This document shows, piece by piece, positions 1-12,673 of a DNA stretch of 64,000 nt. How positions within the stretch are numbered: the first letter of the stretch is position 1; every line of letters starts with the position of its first letter. The position numbers were made by a program, and so were the translations under genes. The notes beneath the pieces were generated by a model. It was not told the origin of the DNA, did not search any database, and worked only from the letters and a program-made list of their open reading frames with translations. Where the stretch lies: assembly GCA_964017155.1 (NCBI GenBank), contig OZ024858.1, positions 22,083,657 to 22,147,656 on the forward strand, in the 5' to 3' direction. The DNA comes from Oasisia sp. SBJ-2009 (lineage: Eukaryota; Annelida; Polychaeta; Sabellida; Siboglinidae).

Positions 1-416
1 TGGAGGAGAGGGTAGAGGAGACGATGGATGATAGAGTGGAGGAGAGGGTAGAGGAGACGATGGATGATAGAGTGGAGGAGAGGGTAGAGGAGACGATGGA
101 TGATAGAGTGGAGGAGAGGGTAGAGGAGACGATGGATGATAGAGTGGAGGAGAGGGTAGAGGAGACGATGGATGATAGAGTGGAGGAGAGGGTAGAGGAG
201 ACGATGGATGATAGAGTGGAGGAGAGGGTAGAGGAGACGATGGATGATAGAGTGGAGGAGAGGGTAGAGGAGACGATGGATGTTAGAGTGGAGGAGAGGG
301 TAGAGGAGACGATGGATGATAGAGTGGAGGAGAGGGTAGAGGAGACGATGGATGATAGAGTGGAGGAGAGGGTAGAGGAGACGATGGATGATAGAGTGGA
401 GGAGAGGGTAGAGGAG
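1..416. repeat. 36-bp minisatellite, cut by the window edge
   Basis: About eleven and a half near-identical 36-bp units with core GTGGAGGAGAGGGTAGAGG fill the left end and run off the window. Only one substitution (near 282) and a changed last unit are seen, so the array is young. Because 36 is a multiple of three, one frame stays open with a 12-residue acidic repeat (MDDRVEERVEET). I take this as a by-product of the period and not a protein, because the flanks are only degenerate purine-rich sequence. Confidence 0.9.
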
Positions 417-598
417 ATGGGCGGAGGAGAGAAGTGGAGGTGGAGGTGGAGGAGATGATGGACGAGAGAGTGGAGAAGATGGAGGAAATGATGAAGTAGA
501 TGGTGGAGGAGAGGGTGGGGAGAAGATGGAGGATAGGGATGGTTGAGAGAGTGGTCATGAGGGATGAAGGAAAGGGTGGGGTGAGAGGTGGACTGAAG

Positions 599-644
<46 letters not shown>

Positions 645-890
645 CAGAGACAGAGACAGAGAGACAGAGAGACAGAGAGACAGAGAGACAGAGAGACAGA
701 GAGACAGAGAGACAGAGAGACAGAGAGACAGAGAGAGTGGAGAAGAAGGTGGAGGAAAGAGGTAGAAGAGACTGGTGGAATAGAGGAGTTGATGAGATGG
801 TGGATGAAAAATGTGGAGGAAAAAGTGGATGGGAAGGGTGGAAGAGAAGGGTGGAGGAGATGGTGGAGGAGTGTGGAGGAGATGGTGGAA
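417..890. repeat. Purine-rich low-complexity tract with GA/CAGA microsatellite
   Basis: The sequence is almost pure A/G on the plus strand. It holds a (GA)n run from about 600 and then (GACAGA)/(GACAGAGA) units to about 735. It looks like decayed relatives of the neighbouring 36-bp array. Open frames here are compositional. Confidence 0.8.
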
Positions 891-1100
891 CAAATACTAA
901 GCATATTTCCTTGGCCTTCGCACATTTGTGAGACTATGACTGTTGAAACCATTCACTATGAAACCATCCCTTATGAAACCTAGGTTATTTGTATTGGTGT
1001 GGATGCAGAATTAACAGTGACCTACACTCGTTCATGGGCAATGTTTTGTATTGTAAGATGTGTAGAGAAAATTAAACCAGATAGTGTTGTTTGGTTTCAG

Positions 1101-1188
1101 CTTCTACATGAGCAAGATTGCTGTGGAAAGCATCGTGACAGGAGAACCATTTGAAGTTCTGCTCAATGGGACAGCTGTGGTCAACTAA
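1101..1188 (+). CDS. Putative 3'-terminal coding exon of an unidentified gene
   Basis: A good 3' splice site (TTTGGTTTCAG, ending at 1100) is followed by an open frame that ends at TAA 1186-1188. The first base completes a codon, and about 28 residues follow (FYMSKIAVESIVTGEPF..., ending GTAVVN). The composition is protein-like and unlike the repeat-derived frames around it. The earlier exons would lie left of the window. Sequence with two AATAAA signals follows, as expected for a 3' UTR. I do not recognise the family, and the call rests on the acceptor, the clean frame and the downstream polyadenylation signals. Confidence 0.45.
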
Positions 1189-2160
1189 GTCACTGTCTCA
1201 GTGACCAGGCACTCTCACTGTGGGGGGACCACAGTGGACTCTCGTCTAGTCATGTCATCTTTAACTGTGTTTTTAAGCTGTTACAACTGTGTTTATAACG
1301 GGTTGCTGGTCAAAAGAAGTCAAATCCTCCAAATGAACCCCCAACTTGAAACTAGCAGGGGGTACATACAGTGGTCAAGGGGACATGTTTACAAGGCTAA
1401 TGTAGACATATTGTGGGGCCCTCGAATCCCTCTGGATACTAAGTGATTTACAATTGTGCCAAGGGATAGAATCAATCAGAGGGTCTGACGGTTCTCCTAC
1501 TTCAGACTCCAGCCAACATCCACAGGAAGCATTCAGCCACACTCCAGTTATGTTGTTCATTTCTGTCCACTACAGTCAAAGCAAAAAGATTATGGTGGTT
1601 GTGTAGGGAAATATACATAACAAACATTCCAGGAAATGTTTAAGAACAGTATTTCAGTTGAGTGGAGATATACCCTTCAGTTGTGTTTGTTTGTTTATTT
1701 CTATCCACCAGTGTGAAACTACATGGAAAATATTGTTCATGACATGGTGCCAACATTTGAATGGACAGCAATAATTAACACTTACATTGGGGTTTTAATT
1801 GAAACTTACTGTGTTTTGACTGTAACTTACCTGTGGATCTGAATCACTTGCTGATGTTATATGATGTAGCTCAGATATGCTGGTTGTTGTGTAGATTATA
1901 TTTTGCTATGGTAGCATTTTTATTATAGTTAACATGCATGCACAAAATATATGGTAGCCTACTAATAAAATTATTGACCAGAAAATGTTGTATATCATGT
2001 AGTGTGCAGATGATAATTTATTTTATTACAAGACATTGTGATGGCATCATAATAGCTTTTATTTTGTACAAATATAACATTGTGTATGTATGTTAAGTCA
2101 TTTGTGTTGTATTTTCATGTAGTTACTTCAACTTGAGCAAATAAAATGTGTCTGCTAAGT
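1189..2160 (+). other. Probable 3' UTR with polyadenylation signals
   Basis: AT-rich, non-repetitive sequence after the putative stop at 1186-1188. AATAAA hexamers occur at 1964-1969 and 2140-2145, and either could end the transcript. No coding potential is seen on either strand. Confidence 0.35.
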
Positions 2161-3821
2161 CTTCTTGCAAGCTCTAGAAACTTGTTTTGTGTCAATTATA
2201 TCACTAAGGAAGAGCAAAAAAGAAGATCGTCTGCCACACACAATGAATATGATAATTGCATAGTCTCATACATTAAGTCGTTTTACATGCATGGTAATTA
2301 TTTAAGACAATTTACTATACACTTAACATATGGCTAGTATATGCAGGAGTTTCATATATTTTTATACCAAATGGTTATAATAAGTCCCTGCAGGTGGCGC
2401 CACTTCCTTTTAAATATTGGTCGCTTGGAGCGCCACTTTCGTGCAGGTCGTATCCGTGCGCCAATATCCGTAATTAACCCAATATTTATAAACAAAACGT
2501 CAACGCTGGGAGTAGAAAGAGTACGAGTACATCTACACGTCTGACGCTGGTATACAACGAAGGTGACTCCTGTTTAGCGTATTGCAGCTAATGCAATGAC
2601 ATCGTGACAGTTATCCAGTGGCAACACGTACGTCGCTGGAATCGCACAGCAAAAACGGAGCAGCTTATATCATAAACACGTCGAGTCGACTGAGACTGAG
2701 TTGGCGCCCTGCATGCGTCTGTAATAGGAATTCTCGGACATCTCACTTGTGATGACTGTGTATCGGACGTATCAGCAAGTTGCAGGTGAGTCGTCGTTAA
2801 TAATTACATCAAACTAGCAGCGTGTGGCACATGTAGATGCACACTTATTACAAAAACATGCGATACAAAAATCATGACGACGTAAGGTTATTCGCAGCGA
2901 CTATATTGTTGTGAGATAGCGCTGCAGAACCCAGCAGCCGTAGACCTAGCTACGCTCAGTTACAGCACCATCCAGACTCTGGTTAAATACGACAACGAAT
3001 GCTGGAGGAATCATTATGGTTCAAACGTTGACGCTTGAACGGAGGATATAGACGATATCGTCACAACGTTTGCGATGTTCAGTGCGACGATATTATGCCT
3101 ATTACATACCAACCAGTTCGGTTGTCAATTTACACTGTAACCTGTTTACCACTGTGAATAGTTGCAATCAATCACTCGTAATGTCCATCAATCATACAGA
3201 CAAGACAAAGTACCCCCATTCACTGCATGTGCACAAGTGATGACCCCTCGTTCAGCTTGTGGCACTCACGCCAAAGTGACCAACTGACCACTTGCAACTG
3301 CCATAAATTGACTTAGACACTTGTTCATTTTGCCAAATTTATGATCACGACTCTCAGACTCAGGAACACAGGCACAGCAGACTGGACTTCAGTTCTATTT
3401 CATGCCTACAATCAGTCGTTCCTAAGCAAACACCCGAGTGTGTAGGTGCTGGGTCAACCAATGAAGGTAAATTGACATTGCCATTGGTTTGCTTTAAATA
3501 AAGCTTAATAGCGTTATTGTTTATACAAAATATTATTATACATAGTTTTACAGTTTTTTATTTCACATTTCTGCTCTGTCACTGGTGTTTTTGACAGTAC
3601 CACAACTGATTATTTAATCAAAGCCCTGTCTAAGGATATTGCAGCAAGTTATGGAAACATGATGATTGCCTGCAAAAGATGAAACAAAACACGTGAACAA
3701 GTTCTGACCCCCCACTCATTCCATAATATTTTTGCTTTTTCTGGACACTTGTAAACTAGAGAATGCCACCTGAAGGACCAGACATTGTTGATAAAGATGA
3801 CACTGTAAATGTTGGAAAATC
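2161..3821. other. Unique non-coding stretch with a possible promoter and short first exon
   Basis: From about 2380 to 3100 the sequence is richer in CpG than its surroundings, and GCGCCACTT occurs twice (near 2397 and 2433). An ATG at 2752 opens eleven codons and meets a strong donor (GTTGCAG, then GTGAGT) after 2785, so 2752-2785 could be a short 5' exon ending in phase 1. No partner exon was found, and joining it to the acceptor at 43333 would hit a stop at once. The rest shows nothing recognisable. Confidence 0.2.
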
Positions 3822-4404
3822 GTGGAAGTGGATAATGTGAAATATTTGGGTCACTTTATTTCTAATACTTTACGTGATGACAAAGATATTTTACGCCAAT
3901 GCCGACAACTATATGCTAGGGGTAATACACTATTGCGGACGTTTTACATGTGTTCCACTGTTCAAAGTGAAGCTGACTTTGCTTAGAGTTAGAACTTTCT
4001 GCTCTCCTATGTATACTGCTCAGTTGTGGTGGAATTACACAGTAGCAAGTATACATAATCTTCATGTGGCTTACAATAATGTGTTTCGCTTATTGCTAAA
4101 TCAGCCTAAATATTGCAGTGCCTCCACCATGTTTGTAGAATACCATGTACCAGATAGTAAAGCTGTAATTAGAAACCTTGTATATAAATTCATGCGGAGA
4201 CTTGATGCCTCTTATAATAAGTTGGTATTGGATAAAAATGTTGTATATACATAATAGTTTTTGATTGAATGTACCATTGTGCAATGTTTTTTCTATTTAC
4301 CATGTGCAATACTTTTATATATTTTTGTAGTCACTTGTATTTGTTAATGTTTATGTGGACATCTGTATGACAGTCTGAAATAAAAATATTGAATTGAATT
4401 GAAT
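3822..4404 (+). mobile_element. 5'-truncated LINE copy: C-terminal reverse-transcriptase remnant
   Basis: Two frames together carry the region after the RT core. From 3828 comes VDNVKYLGHFIS...LRDDKDILRQ, and after a frameshift near 3960-3990 a second frame (to 4254) has CSPMYTAQLWW and VAYNNVFRLLLNQPKYCSAS. The LINE at 54.7-56.6 kb has the same blocks in order (CKYLGHIINNNL, CAPMYTSSLWC, VAYNNSLRILLNLPSRCSAS), so these are two copies of one family. The 3' end is CTGAAATAAAAATATTGAATTG with a short TTGAA tandem tail. It is dead: no endonuclease, no RT catalytic box, at least one frameshift. Confidence 0.8.
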
Positions 4405-5680
4405 GTCAGTCGCACAACATCCTCCATTCCGGAAGATATGGCTCCAGTTAGACTGTTTTGTCACAACTTTACTGATGACAGACCCTGCTATAGAAGTCTA
4501 CTTATCTAAATGAGAAACTGACGATACAAATGATATAGTCTATCATGTACTAGACTACCAGTACACAAGTAGTTGTCTGAATTCAAGCTTTCGAGAAACT
4601 TCAATGTTTATTGTTTTATATATCATGCTGATACGAACATTGAGAGCTCAATGTGGCAACTGCAGCAGTTTAATGAATGTAGGACATTGTAATTGAAATA
4701 ATTTAATTACATTTTGCTGAAAGGTCTAATTTTATACAATATAACCTGTAATTTGGTATTAATTAGTATTTAATTAAATTTGACAACTTGAACACTAGTC
4801 CTTGTTGAAAAATTGCAAATTATTTATTTATATTTCTTTTCTTTCAAGTAATTTCCGAGCAAAGGTATAGTCATAATATTCAGAAAATAAGTCATACCTC
4901 AAAGTTGTAGTTCCTTTGCATGTCTACAATTTGCTTGTGACTGACATGGTTACTTCCTGTAGTACAGACATTCTTGGAAAATAGTAGACCGCTGTTTTAT
5001 TTATTTTTATGCTATAACATCTGTGTATATTGTGGTACATGAGGCACCAGGATTAGCCAGGTCAGGACGGAGGTGGCTACTTACTAACCACTCACGTACA
5101 AATGCATGTAAAACACCTAATGTCAATCTTGTCAAAAATACCAAGTTCAACCTAACGCTAACACTAAGCCTAACTCTAAATCTTATTCCACATAAGAACA
5201 ACAAAACAGGTCTTCAGAAATCATAGATTATTATCAGTTATGCCTTTAAAATTATTGTAAATTGTGTCACATGTGTGTTTGTAGTTAATTTCAAGCGACC
5301 CGTCCGTGACACTGGATGACATTTCAAGTTTCTTCACTTGTAGTTGTATATGAGTGTCTACCAAAAATGTGTGCTGGCAAAATATTTATCCTGCATAAGG
5401 CCCTGAGGTGACATAGTACAGTGTACAGTGGGTCAGTAGCTAGCACATGTGTAAACCAATGGAACCCACCAGGGTACCAGGTCTAGGTGTAGACTCTTGG
5501 CATGAGACAAACACACATCAGTTTCGGCAGTGGTTAAATGTATACAAACTGTAATGCCAAACTAATGTAAAATCTGTCAAAACAATAGTTATAATTTGAA
5601 CCTTTCGCCCACCAAAATGTTCAAATTGTAAATATAACATTGTAAACAGCTGCTATTTTTGCATTGGCCTGTGACAGAAA
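4405..5680. other. Unique AT-rich non-coding stretch
   Basis: No gene, conserved motif or clear tandem structure was found. A degenerate CTAAC/CCTAA-like tract occurs at about 5150-5185, too imperfect to call an interstitial telomere. Confidence 0.5.
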
Positions 5681-5905
5681 CCTGTGACAGAGGTTTGTGA
5701 CAGAGATCTGTAACAGAAACCTGTAACACAGATCTATAACAGAAACCTGTAACAGAGGCGTGTGACAGAGGTCTGTAACAGAAACTTGTAACAGAGGCCG
5801 GTGACAGAAACCTGTAACAGAGGTCTGTAACAGAAATCTGAAACAGAAGTCTGTAACAGAAACCTGTAACAGAAACCTGTGACAGAGGCCTGTGACAAGC
5901 CTGTA
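5681..5905. repeat. Degenerate ~14/28-bp minisatellite
   Basis: Repeated variants of CTGTGACAGAGG and CTGTAACAGAAAC alternate irregularly. The minus-strand frame (5734-6039) is derived from the repeat. Confidence 0.8.
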
Positions 5906-6774
5906 GACAAAGGTTTAGTAGAAATAGGAGAAGCCTGTGACAAGCCTATCACAGAGGCACCTGGAAGTACCTTTGACCTTGGCTGATTCCAACACACCTG
6001 ACACAAAGTGGGACAAAGTACAATCTGTTCAATGAACAATGCAAATAATTAGCACCACTAATTCAGGGAAACAGATGAACAAACTTCTTCATATTGTCTG
6101 TCTGCATGTTCAGAATATTGAGGTTCATCTTGTTTAACCTGTACTAGAGTTTAGTTGCATAATCTATCAAGTTAACTAACAACGGTTAGCATGTCTTAAT
6201 CCATCAGGGTCACCCGTTCCTAGACATGTCCAGTGGCATAAGTAGTTTCGTTTTTGTTGGCAGACCACTAGCGAGTTTAAATACTTCCTGTTGGTCAAAA
6301 TGGTGAAAGATTAATACGAGCTGCCAGTGAGCCACAGACAGTCATACGTCTTCCTCAGTCGTCCTGTCTGTGCTCCAGACATGCCTGTGGTCCACACTTC
6401 ACAAGAGTGTCTTTTTATATCTGTAGACATGAAAAGGACTCAATGTTATGTGCAGACAGGTACACGCATCTGAAAAAAGTTACGAAGTGTAGCAAAAGGA
6501 AAAATGCATAATTTATTATTATGTTTCACTTACAATAGTGTCTTGTCTAGAGTTAATTCAAGACAGATTGAATTTTATATTATACTTTAGCAGCCATTAC
6601 ATCCCTGGGAGGTTTGTTTCTCCTCTTGGTGCTAAGTCTGCTGTGCGTCTTAGCAATCACTGTCACCCTCAAAATGACCTCCAATCTACTTTGATAGTGT
6701 GGCATGTAGGTAGACTGACAGAAATGTTTATTCACCTATCATGAGCTATGACTTCTGCACTCCCCCAATTCCCC
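5906..6774. other. Unique non-coding stretch
   Basis: Nothing recognisable on either strand. Short open frames lack splice context and family motifs. Confidence 0.5.
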
Positions 6775-7170
6775 CTGGACCCTATGTAGCTGAGTACCCA
6801 ACACTGGTCCCTATGTGGCTGAGTACCCAACACTGGTCCCTATGTGGCTGACTACCCAACACTGGACCCTATGTAGCTGAGTACCCAACACTGGTCCCTA
6901 TGTGGCTGAGTACCCAACACTGGTCCCTATGTGGCTGACTACCCAACACTGGACCCTATGTAGCTGAGTACCCAACACTGGACCCTATGTGGCTGAGTAC
7001 CCAACACTGGACGGTGTGTAGCTTAGTACCCAACACTGCACCCTATGTAGCTGAGTACCCAACACTGGACCCTATGTAGCTGAGTACCCAACACTGGACC
7101 ATATGATATGTAGCTGAGTACCCAGCACCGGAGCCTATGTAGCTGAGTACCCAACAGAGGACCCCATGTA
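6775..7170. repeat. 29-bp minisatellite
   Basis: About 13 units with core CCCTATGTAGCTGAGTACCC followed by an AACACTGG block. Units differ at GTAGCTGAG versus GTGGCTGAG or GTGGCTGAC, and the variants recur in a regular order at the left end, which suggests duplication of several units at a time. Confidence 0.9.
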
Positions 7171-7284
7171 GCTGAAATCAGAATACCTGTCTGTCAGAAT
7201 CTTTACATGATGTTCTCATTAAACAAATTATATTGTTAATTATTATACAATAATGATATGTGTGTTTGGAACATTTAAAGCAGT

Positions 7285-7790
7285 CTATGCAGTAAGATAG
7301 AGACCAGGTAGATTGAGATGAAGTGAGTTAGAGAGCAGTACAGTTACATAGAGACTAGTGCAGTGAGATAGAGACCAGTGCAGTGAGAAAGAGACAAGAT
7401 AGTGCAGTGAGATCAGCACAGTGAGATAGAGTATTGGAGACAATAGCAGTGAGATAGAGAGCAGTACAGTTAGATAGAGAGACCAGTGCAGTGAGATCGA
7501 GACCTGAGTGCAATGAGACAGAGACAATGATTGAATGAAATAGAGACCAGCACATTGAGGTAGAGTATTAGAGACCATAGCAGTGAGATATAGATCAGTG
7601 TAGTGAGATAGAGACCAGTGCAGTGAGATAGAGACCAGTGCAGTGAGATAGAGACAGTGCAATGAGGTAGAGACCAGTTCAGTAAGATAGAGACCAGTGC
7701 CATGAGATAAAGACCAGTGCTGTGAGATACTCATAGAGACTAGTGCAATGATATAGAAGTCAGTGCAGTGACACAGTGCAATATAAACCA
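7285..7790. repeat. ~20-bp minisatellite
   Basis: Imperfect units of AGATAGAGACCAGTGCAGTG. Divergence rises towards both ends. All three minus-strand frames are largely open here because of the repeat, not because of a gene. Confidence 0.85.
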
Positions 7791-8600
7791 GTATAGGGAG
7801 ACAAAGTTTATGTTGGTGTTGACATCATAATTTAGGGTGCAATGGTCTGACCACTGTTAGTGCAAGACACCGCGGGTGAGGTTGAAATCAGTGCAAGTGC
7901 TCATTTGTGCATGTGACAGGAAACAAATAGCTGAGGTTGTCGTGTGCTGACTTTCGCACGTTGCTCTCAAGTGTTGTTTGTACGAAGGGACCCATCAGTG
8001 ACATCACCACCCTCTGCTTCACATCTCCTCAGTCAGCCTCTAGTGTCTTCTCATTTCCTTCTCCAATTCATCTCTATCTCTCCGTTGCCGTGGTTGTTGC
8101 TTGGTAACCATGGAAACGGCTACAGTAGGGTAAGCTAGATGATCTTAATTAAACTCAGGATTCTAATCAGTGCTCTCCATCTCATCTATCCTCAGTGTCT
8201 GCGTTGACTCTTTCTCCCAACATATGCAGTGTTTAACTTGTACCAATACTGATCCCCAGTTCCGTGGATATCCCTTCTCTCTACATATCTCTCTCTATAT
8301 TTATCTCCCTCTCCCCCATCTCTCACTAACACACGCTTCCACACCCCATGCATGTGCACGCATGCACACGTATTATCTACCATCCTCCTCTCTCTTTTTC
8401 CCTATCTAGCTAGCTCCCTTCCTCCCTCCTCTCGCTATCTTTCTATCTAGCTATCTACTCTCTCTTTCTATCTACTCTCTTTATATTTTATATATACTTC
8501 CTTTCTAGCTATGTCCCTCTCAGAGGTTATTTGTCTACCTTTACTCTATGTGTCTCTCCCTCCCTGCCTCCCTCCCTCCCTCACTGACTCACTCACTCAC
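7791..8600. other. Unique stretch grading into CT-rich low complexity
   Basis: 7791-8160 is non-repetitive and shows no gene. From about 8165 pyrimidines dominate the plus strand (CTCTCT, CTATCTAG, CCTCCCTC), leading into the 28-bp array. No splice-supported exon is seen. Confidence 0.5.
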
Positions 8601-10612
8601 TCCCTTTGTCTCCAGACTCTCCACTCCTCCCTGCGTCTAACTCGGTCTCCACTCCTCCCTGTCTCTTCCTCCCTGTCCCTAGCTCAGTCTACACTCCTCC
8701 CTGTCTGTCCCTAGCTCGGTCTCCACTCCTCCCTGTCTCTAGCTCAGTCTCCACTCCTCCCTGTCTCTCCCTCCCTGTCTGTCTCTAGCTCAGTCTCCAC
8801 TCCTCCCTGTCTCTCCCTCCCTGTCTCTAGCTCAGTCTCCACTCCTCCATGTCTCTTCCTCCTTGTCTCTAGCTCAGTCTCCACTCCTCCTTGTCTCTAG
8901 CTCAGTCTCCACTCCTCCCTGTCTCTTCCTCCCTGTCTGTCTCTAGCTCAGTCTCCACTACTCCTTGTCTCTAGCTCAGTCTCCACTCCTCCTTGTCTCT
9001 AGCTCAGTCTCCACTCCTCCCTGTCTCTTCCTCCCTGTCTGTCTCTAGCTCAGTCTCCACTACTCCTTGCCTCTAGCTCAGTCTCCACTCCTCCTTGTCT
9101 CTAGCTCAGTCTCCACTCCTCCTTGTCTCTAGCTCAGTCTCCACTCCTCCTTGTCTCTAGCTCAGTCTCCACTCCTCCTTGTCTCTTCCTCCCTGCCTGT
9201 CTCCAGCTCAGTCTCCTCTCCTCCTTGTCTCCAGCTCAGTCTCCACTCCTCCTTGTCTCCAGCTCAATGTCCTCTCCTCCTTGTCTCCAGCTCAGTCTCC
9301 ACTCCTCCTTGTCTCCAGCTCAGTCTCCACTCCTCCTTGTCTCCAGCTCAGTCTCCACTCCTCCTTGTCTCCAGCTCAGTCTCCTCTCCTCCCTGTCTCC
9401 AGCTCAGTCTCCACTCCTCCTTGTCTCCAGCTCAGTCTCCACTCCTCCCTGTCTCCAGCTCAGTCTCCTCTCCTCCTTGTCTCCAGCTCAGTCTCCTCTC
9501 CTCCTTGTCTCCAGCTCAGTCTCCACTCCTCCCTGTCTCCAGCTCAGTCTCCTCTCCTCCTTGTCTCCAGCTCAGTCTCCTCTCCTCCTTGTCTCCAGCT
9601 CAGTCTCCACTCCTCCCTGTCTCCAGCTCAGTCTCCTCTCCTCCTTGTCTCCAGCTCAGTCTCCTCTCCTCCCTGTCTCCAGCTCAGTCTCCACTCCTCC
9701 TTGTCTCCAGCTCAGTCTCCTCTCCTCCTTGTCTCCAGCTCAGTCTCCACTCCTCCCTGTCTCCAGCTCAGTCTCCACTCCTCCCTGTCTCCAGCTCAGT
9801 CTCCACTCCTCCCTGTCTCCAGCTCAGTCTCCTCTCCTCCCTGTCTCCAGCTCAGTCTCCACTCCTCCCTGTCTCCAGCTCAGTCTCCACTCCTCCCTGT
9901 CTCCAGCTCAGTCTCCTCTCCTCCTTGTCTCCAGCTCAGTCTCCACTCCTCCCTGTCTCCAGCTCAGTCTCCACTCCTCCCTGTCTCCAGCTCAGTCTCC
10001 TCTCCTCCTTGTCTCCAGCTCAGTCTCCACTCCTCCCTGTCTCCAGCTCAGTCTCCTCTCCTCCTTGTCTCCAGCTCAGTCTCCACTCCTCCTTGTCTCC
10101 AGCTCAGTCTCCTCTCCTCCCTGTCTCCAGCTCAGTCTCCACTCCTCCTTGTCTCCAGCTCAGTCTCCTCTCCTCCTTGTCTCCAGCTCAGTGTCCACTC
10201 CTCCCTGTCTCCAGCTCAGTCTCCTCTCCTCCTTGTCTCCAGCTCAGTCTCCTCTCCTCCCTGTCTCCAGCTCAGTCTCCACTCCTCCCTGTCTCCAGCT
10301 CAGTCTCCACTCCTCCTTGTCTCCAGCTCAGTCTCCACTCCTCCTTGTCTCCAGCTCAGTCTCCTCTCCTCCCTGTCTCCAGCTCAGTCTCCACTCCTCC
10401 TTGTCTCCAGCTCAGTGTCCACTCCTCCCTGTCTCCAGCTCAGTCTCCTCTCCTCCTTGTCTCCAGCTCAGTCTCCTCTCCTCCCTGTCTCCAGCTCAGT
10501 CTCCACTCCTCCCTGTCTCCAGCTCAGTCTCCACTCCTCCCTGTCTCCAGCTCAGTCTCCTCTCCTCCTTGTCTCCAGCTCAGTCTCCTCTCCTCCCTAT
10601 CTCCATACAAGT
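8601..10612. repeat. 28-bp minisatellite array, about 2 kb
   Basis: About 70 units with core CAGTCTCCACTCCTCC. Two sites toggle independently through the array: A/T in CTCCACTCC/CTCCTCTCC and C/T in CTCCCTG/CTCCTTG. To the left of about 9190 units start TCTCTAGCTCAG and contain insertions; to the right they start TCTCCAGCTCAG and are very regular. Because 28 is not a multiple of three, all three plus frames stay open for about 1.5 kb and encode the same Ser/Pro/Leu-rich motif, which is diagnostic of a stop-free repeat and not a gene. Confidence 0.97.
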
Positions 10613-11425
10613 ACTGAACCTTGGAGACCCCCGTCTGACAGTCTGCATGCTACATGATACACCTTGCCTAGTGTCTAGTGTCTACACAGATACTAGGCAC
10701 TGAGGGAGACAGTCCAACTCACATAACGGAACTATTTTCTGACTACTTCGAGTCTGTTTTTACATTAATAGATAATCCAGGTCCACTGGACCTGCTGGAT
10801 TGGAAATAAATACAATAACATGATAATAAAATTACGATTGTCCAGATTTGTAATAGTACTCTTTGCACGAGTCTATCAGTTGTAGAAAGAACTCTGCCCT
10901 CGGTTGGCCTGAACTCACAGCAGTCACTGTTGCAGAGAAGGCCCGTGAGATATTGATTATTTAGAAATATGGCAAGGAATAAATCACTTTATCTCGTTGT
11001 TTTTATGTGTTTCATATATGTGTGTCGTGTAATCCGTGTCTGGACAGTTATTGGGCCATATTTGTTGGGGATTCATTTGATACCATATTCCGGCTGGCAT
11101 ATTGTAGCAGTGATAGCATTTACGTACACAGAAATGATTACAATTGTGAGTGGTGATGGCAGGTTCCCTGTTCATGTATCTGTGATGGGAATACAACATT
11201 TCCAGTGCAGGCTGACATACTGTCATACCATTGCTTTGACTAATATTGCTATTAGGCACGGGCAGAGTAAATAAAGGGGGATTAACTTTGTACTGTCATA
11301 TTTATAAATAAAAACGCTTATGTAAAACTCGACACGTGCATTCTTTGTTTTACAATTCAAAATGAATGCGATCAACTAACAGTCAGTTAATGTATCAAAT
11401 AAAGATACAAATCAAGCATCACGTG
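10613..11425. other. Unique non-coding stretch
   Basis: A 101-codon frame (10969-11274, +) is hydrophobic at its start but has no family motif, and the antisense frame is equally open. I do not call it a gene. Nothing else is seen. Confidence 0.4.
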
Positions 11426-11555
11426 GCATCACTAAACTCTCCACCACTAAGCTCTCCACCACGAAACTCTCCACCATTAAACTATCCACCATTAAACTCT
11501 CCACCACTAAACTCTCCACCACTAAACTCTCCACCACTAAACTCTCCACCGGAAC
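11426..11555. repeat. 15-bp minisatellite
   Basis: About eight units of CTCCACCACTAAA-type sequence with one or two substitutions each. Confidence 0.9.
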
Positions 11556-12521
11556 CAACTAGCACTACAATAGACACTGGCTGCATAATCTTATTCCTGT
11601 AACCTTTGTTTCATGAACTGCTACATTCTCTGGTGGTCATGTCATCACTCAGCCTTGAGACAGCAGGAAACCCGTGTGGTCACTCAACTTTGAGACAGGA
11701 AACCTTTGTGGTCACTCAACTTTGAGACAGCCCTGTTGCTGGCAGGAAACATTGTGGCTCATTTACATGCAGGCAGGAGTCATCACTTTAAGACAACCTC
11801 CTGACCGTTTTCACAGAATTGGTAATAATCAACATTATCAAGAATATTGCACAATTCGTTGTTTAATTCAATATAGTTTCTTCCACGTTTCATGTTTTTA
11901 CCTACTTCATGGCTCATCTCAGACAAAAGAGTTCCCAATAGAAATGGCATTGTGCAGGTTGTTTGAATGTATGTGAGGACATGTGTAGTGTGAGTGAGTA
12001 GAAATACTTAATTCCGCAGCATTGTATCAGAGCCGTCAAATTTTGACAGATGCCTGGGAGTTTGTGCACATATTATAGATTCAGGCGTCATTTTGATTGG
12101 TCAAAGCAAATCAGTGTCTGGTTCTAGTAGAAATAAAGGGGTGATAGGTTAGACATTGGATTGTGGGAAAATGAGGTATTAAAACTTCACAAATTTTACA
12201 CAATACATGTGTAAGTGAAGGCTAATTAACATCTGAAAATGTGAATACTCTATTATAAACAACTTGACAGGAAATTAAGGAAACACTATAATGGCCGCCT
12301 ATGGGAATTCAGCGTCTGCTGTTAAATCAGGTTAGGTTTGTGTGAACTCGTGCCCTCAGTTGTTGGTGCTGCTTAGATGAGCACGTGGTCAAGCATATGG
12401 TCAATTAAGATGTGTGGTGAGGTCAGTCACTGTCCAGTCCACCTCTGACCAGTCTATTTGCATTCTCAGTACTTCATTAGGTTATTTTCTTGAAAGACAC
12501 AAACAGAAAACGCATAACCTT
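11556..12521. other. Unique non-coding stretch with a short decayed repeat
   Basis: At 11640-11760, two to three imperfect copies of a block with GTCACTCA, TTGAGACAG and CAGGAAAC occur. No gene is recognisable in the rest. Confidence 0.45.

Positions 12522-12673
<152 letters not shown>

Noticed and set aside
2752..2785. First exon of the SOCS-box gene
   Set aside because: The donor is strong, but joining it to the acceptor at 43333 gives an immediate stop in the phase set by its ATG. The 40-kb distance also makes the link speculative.
9123..10703. Three plus-strand ORFs of 488-526 codons rich in Ser, Pro and Leu
   Set aside because: All three frames encode the same repeat from the 28-bp array; there is no splice or start context.
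10969..11274. 101-codon ORF with a hydrophobic start
   Set aside because: No motif, no splice or promoter context, and the antisense frame is similarly open.
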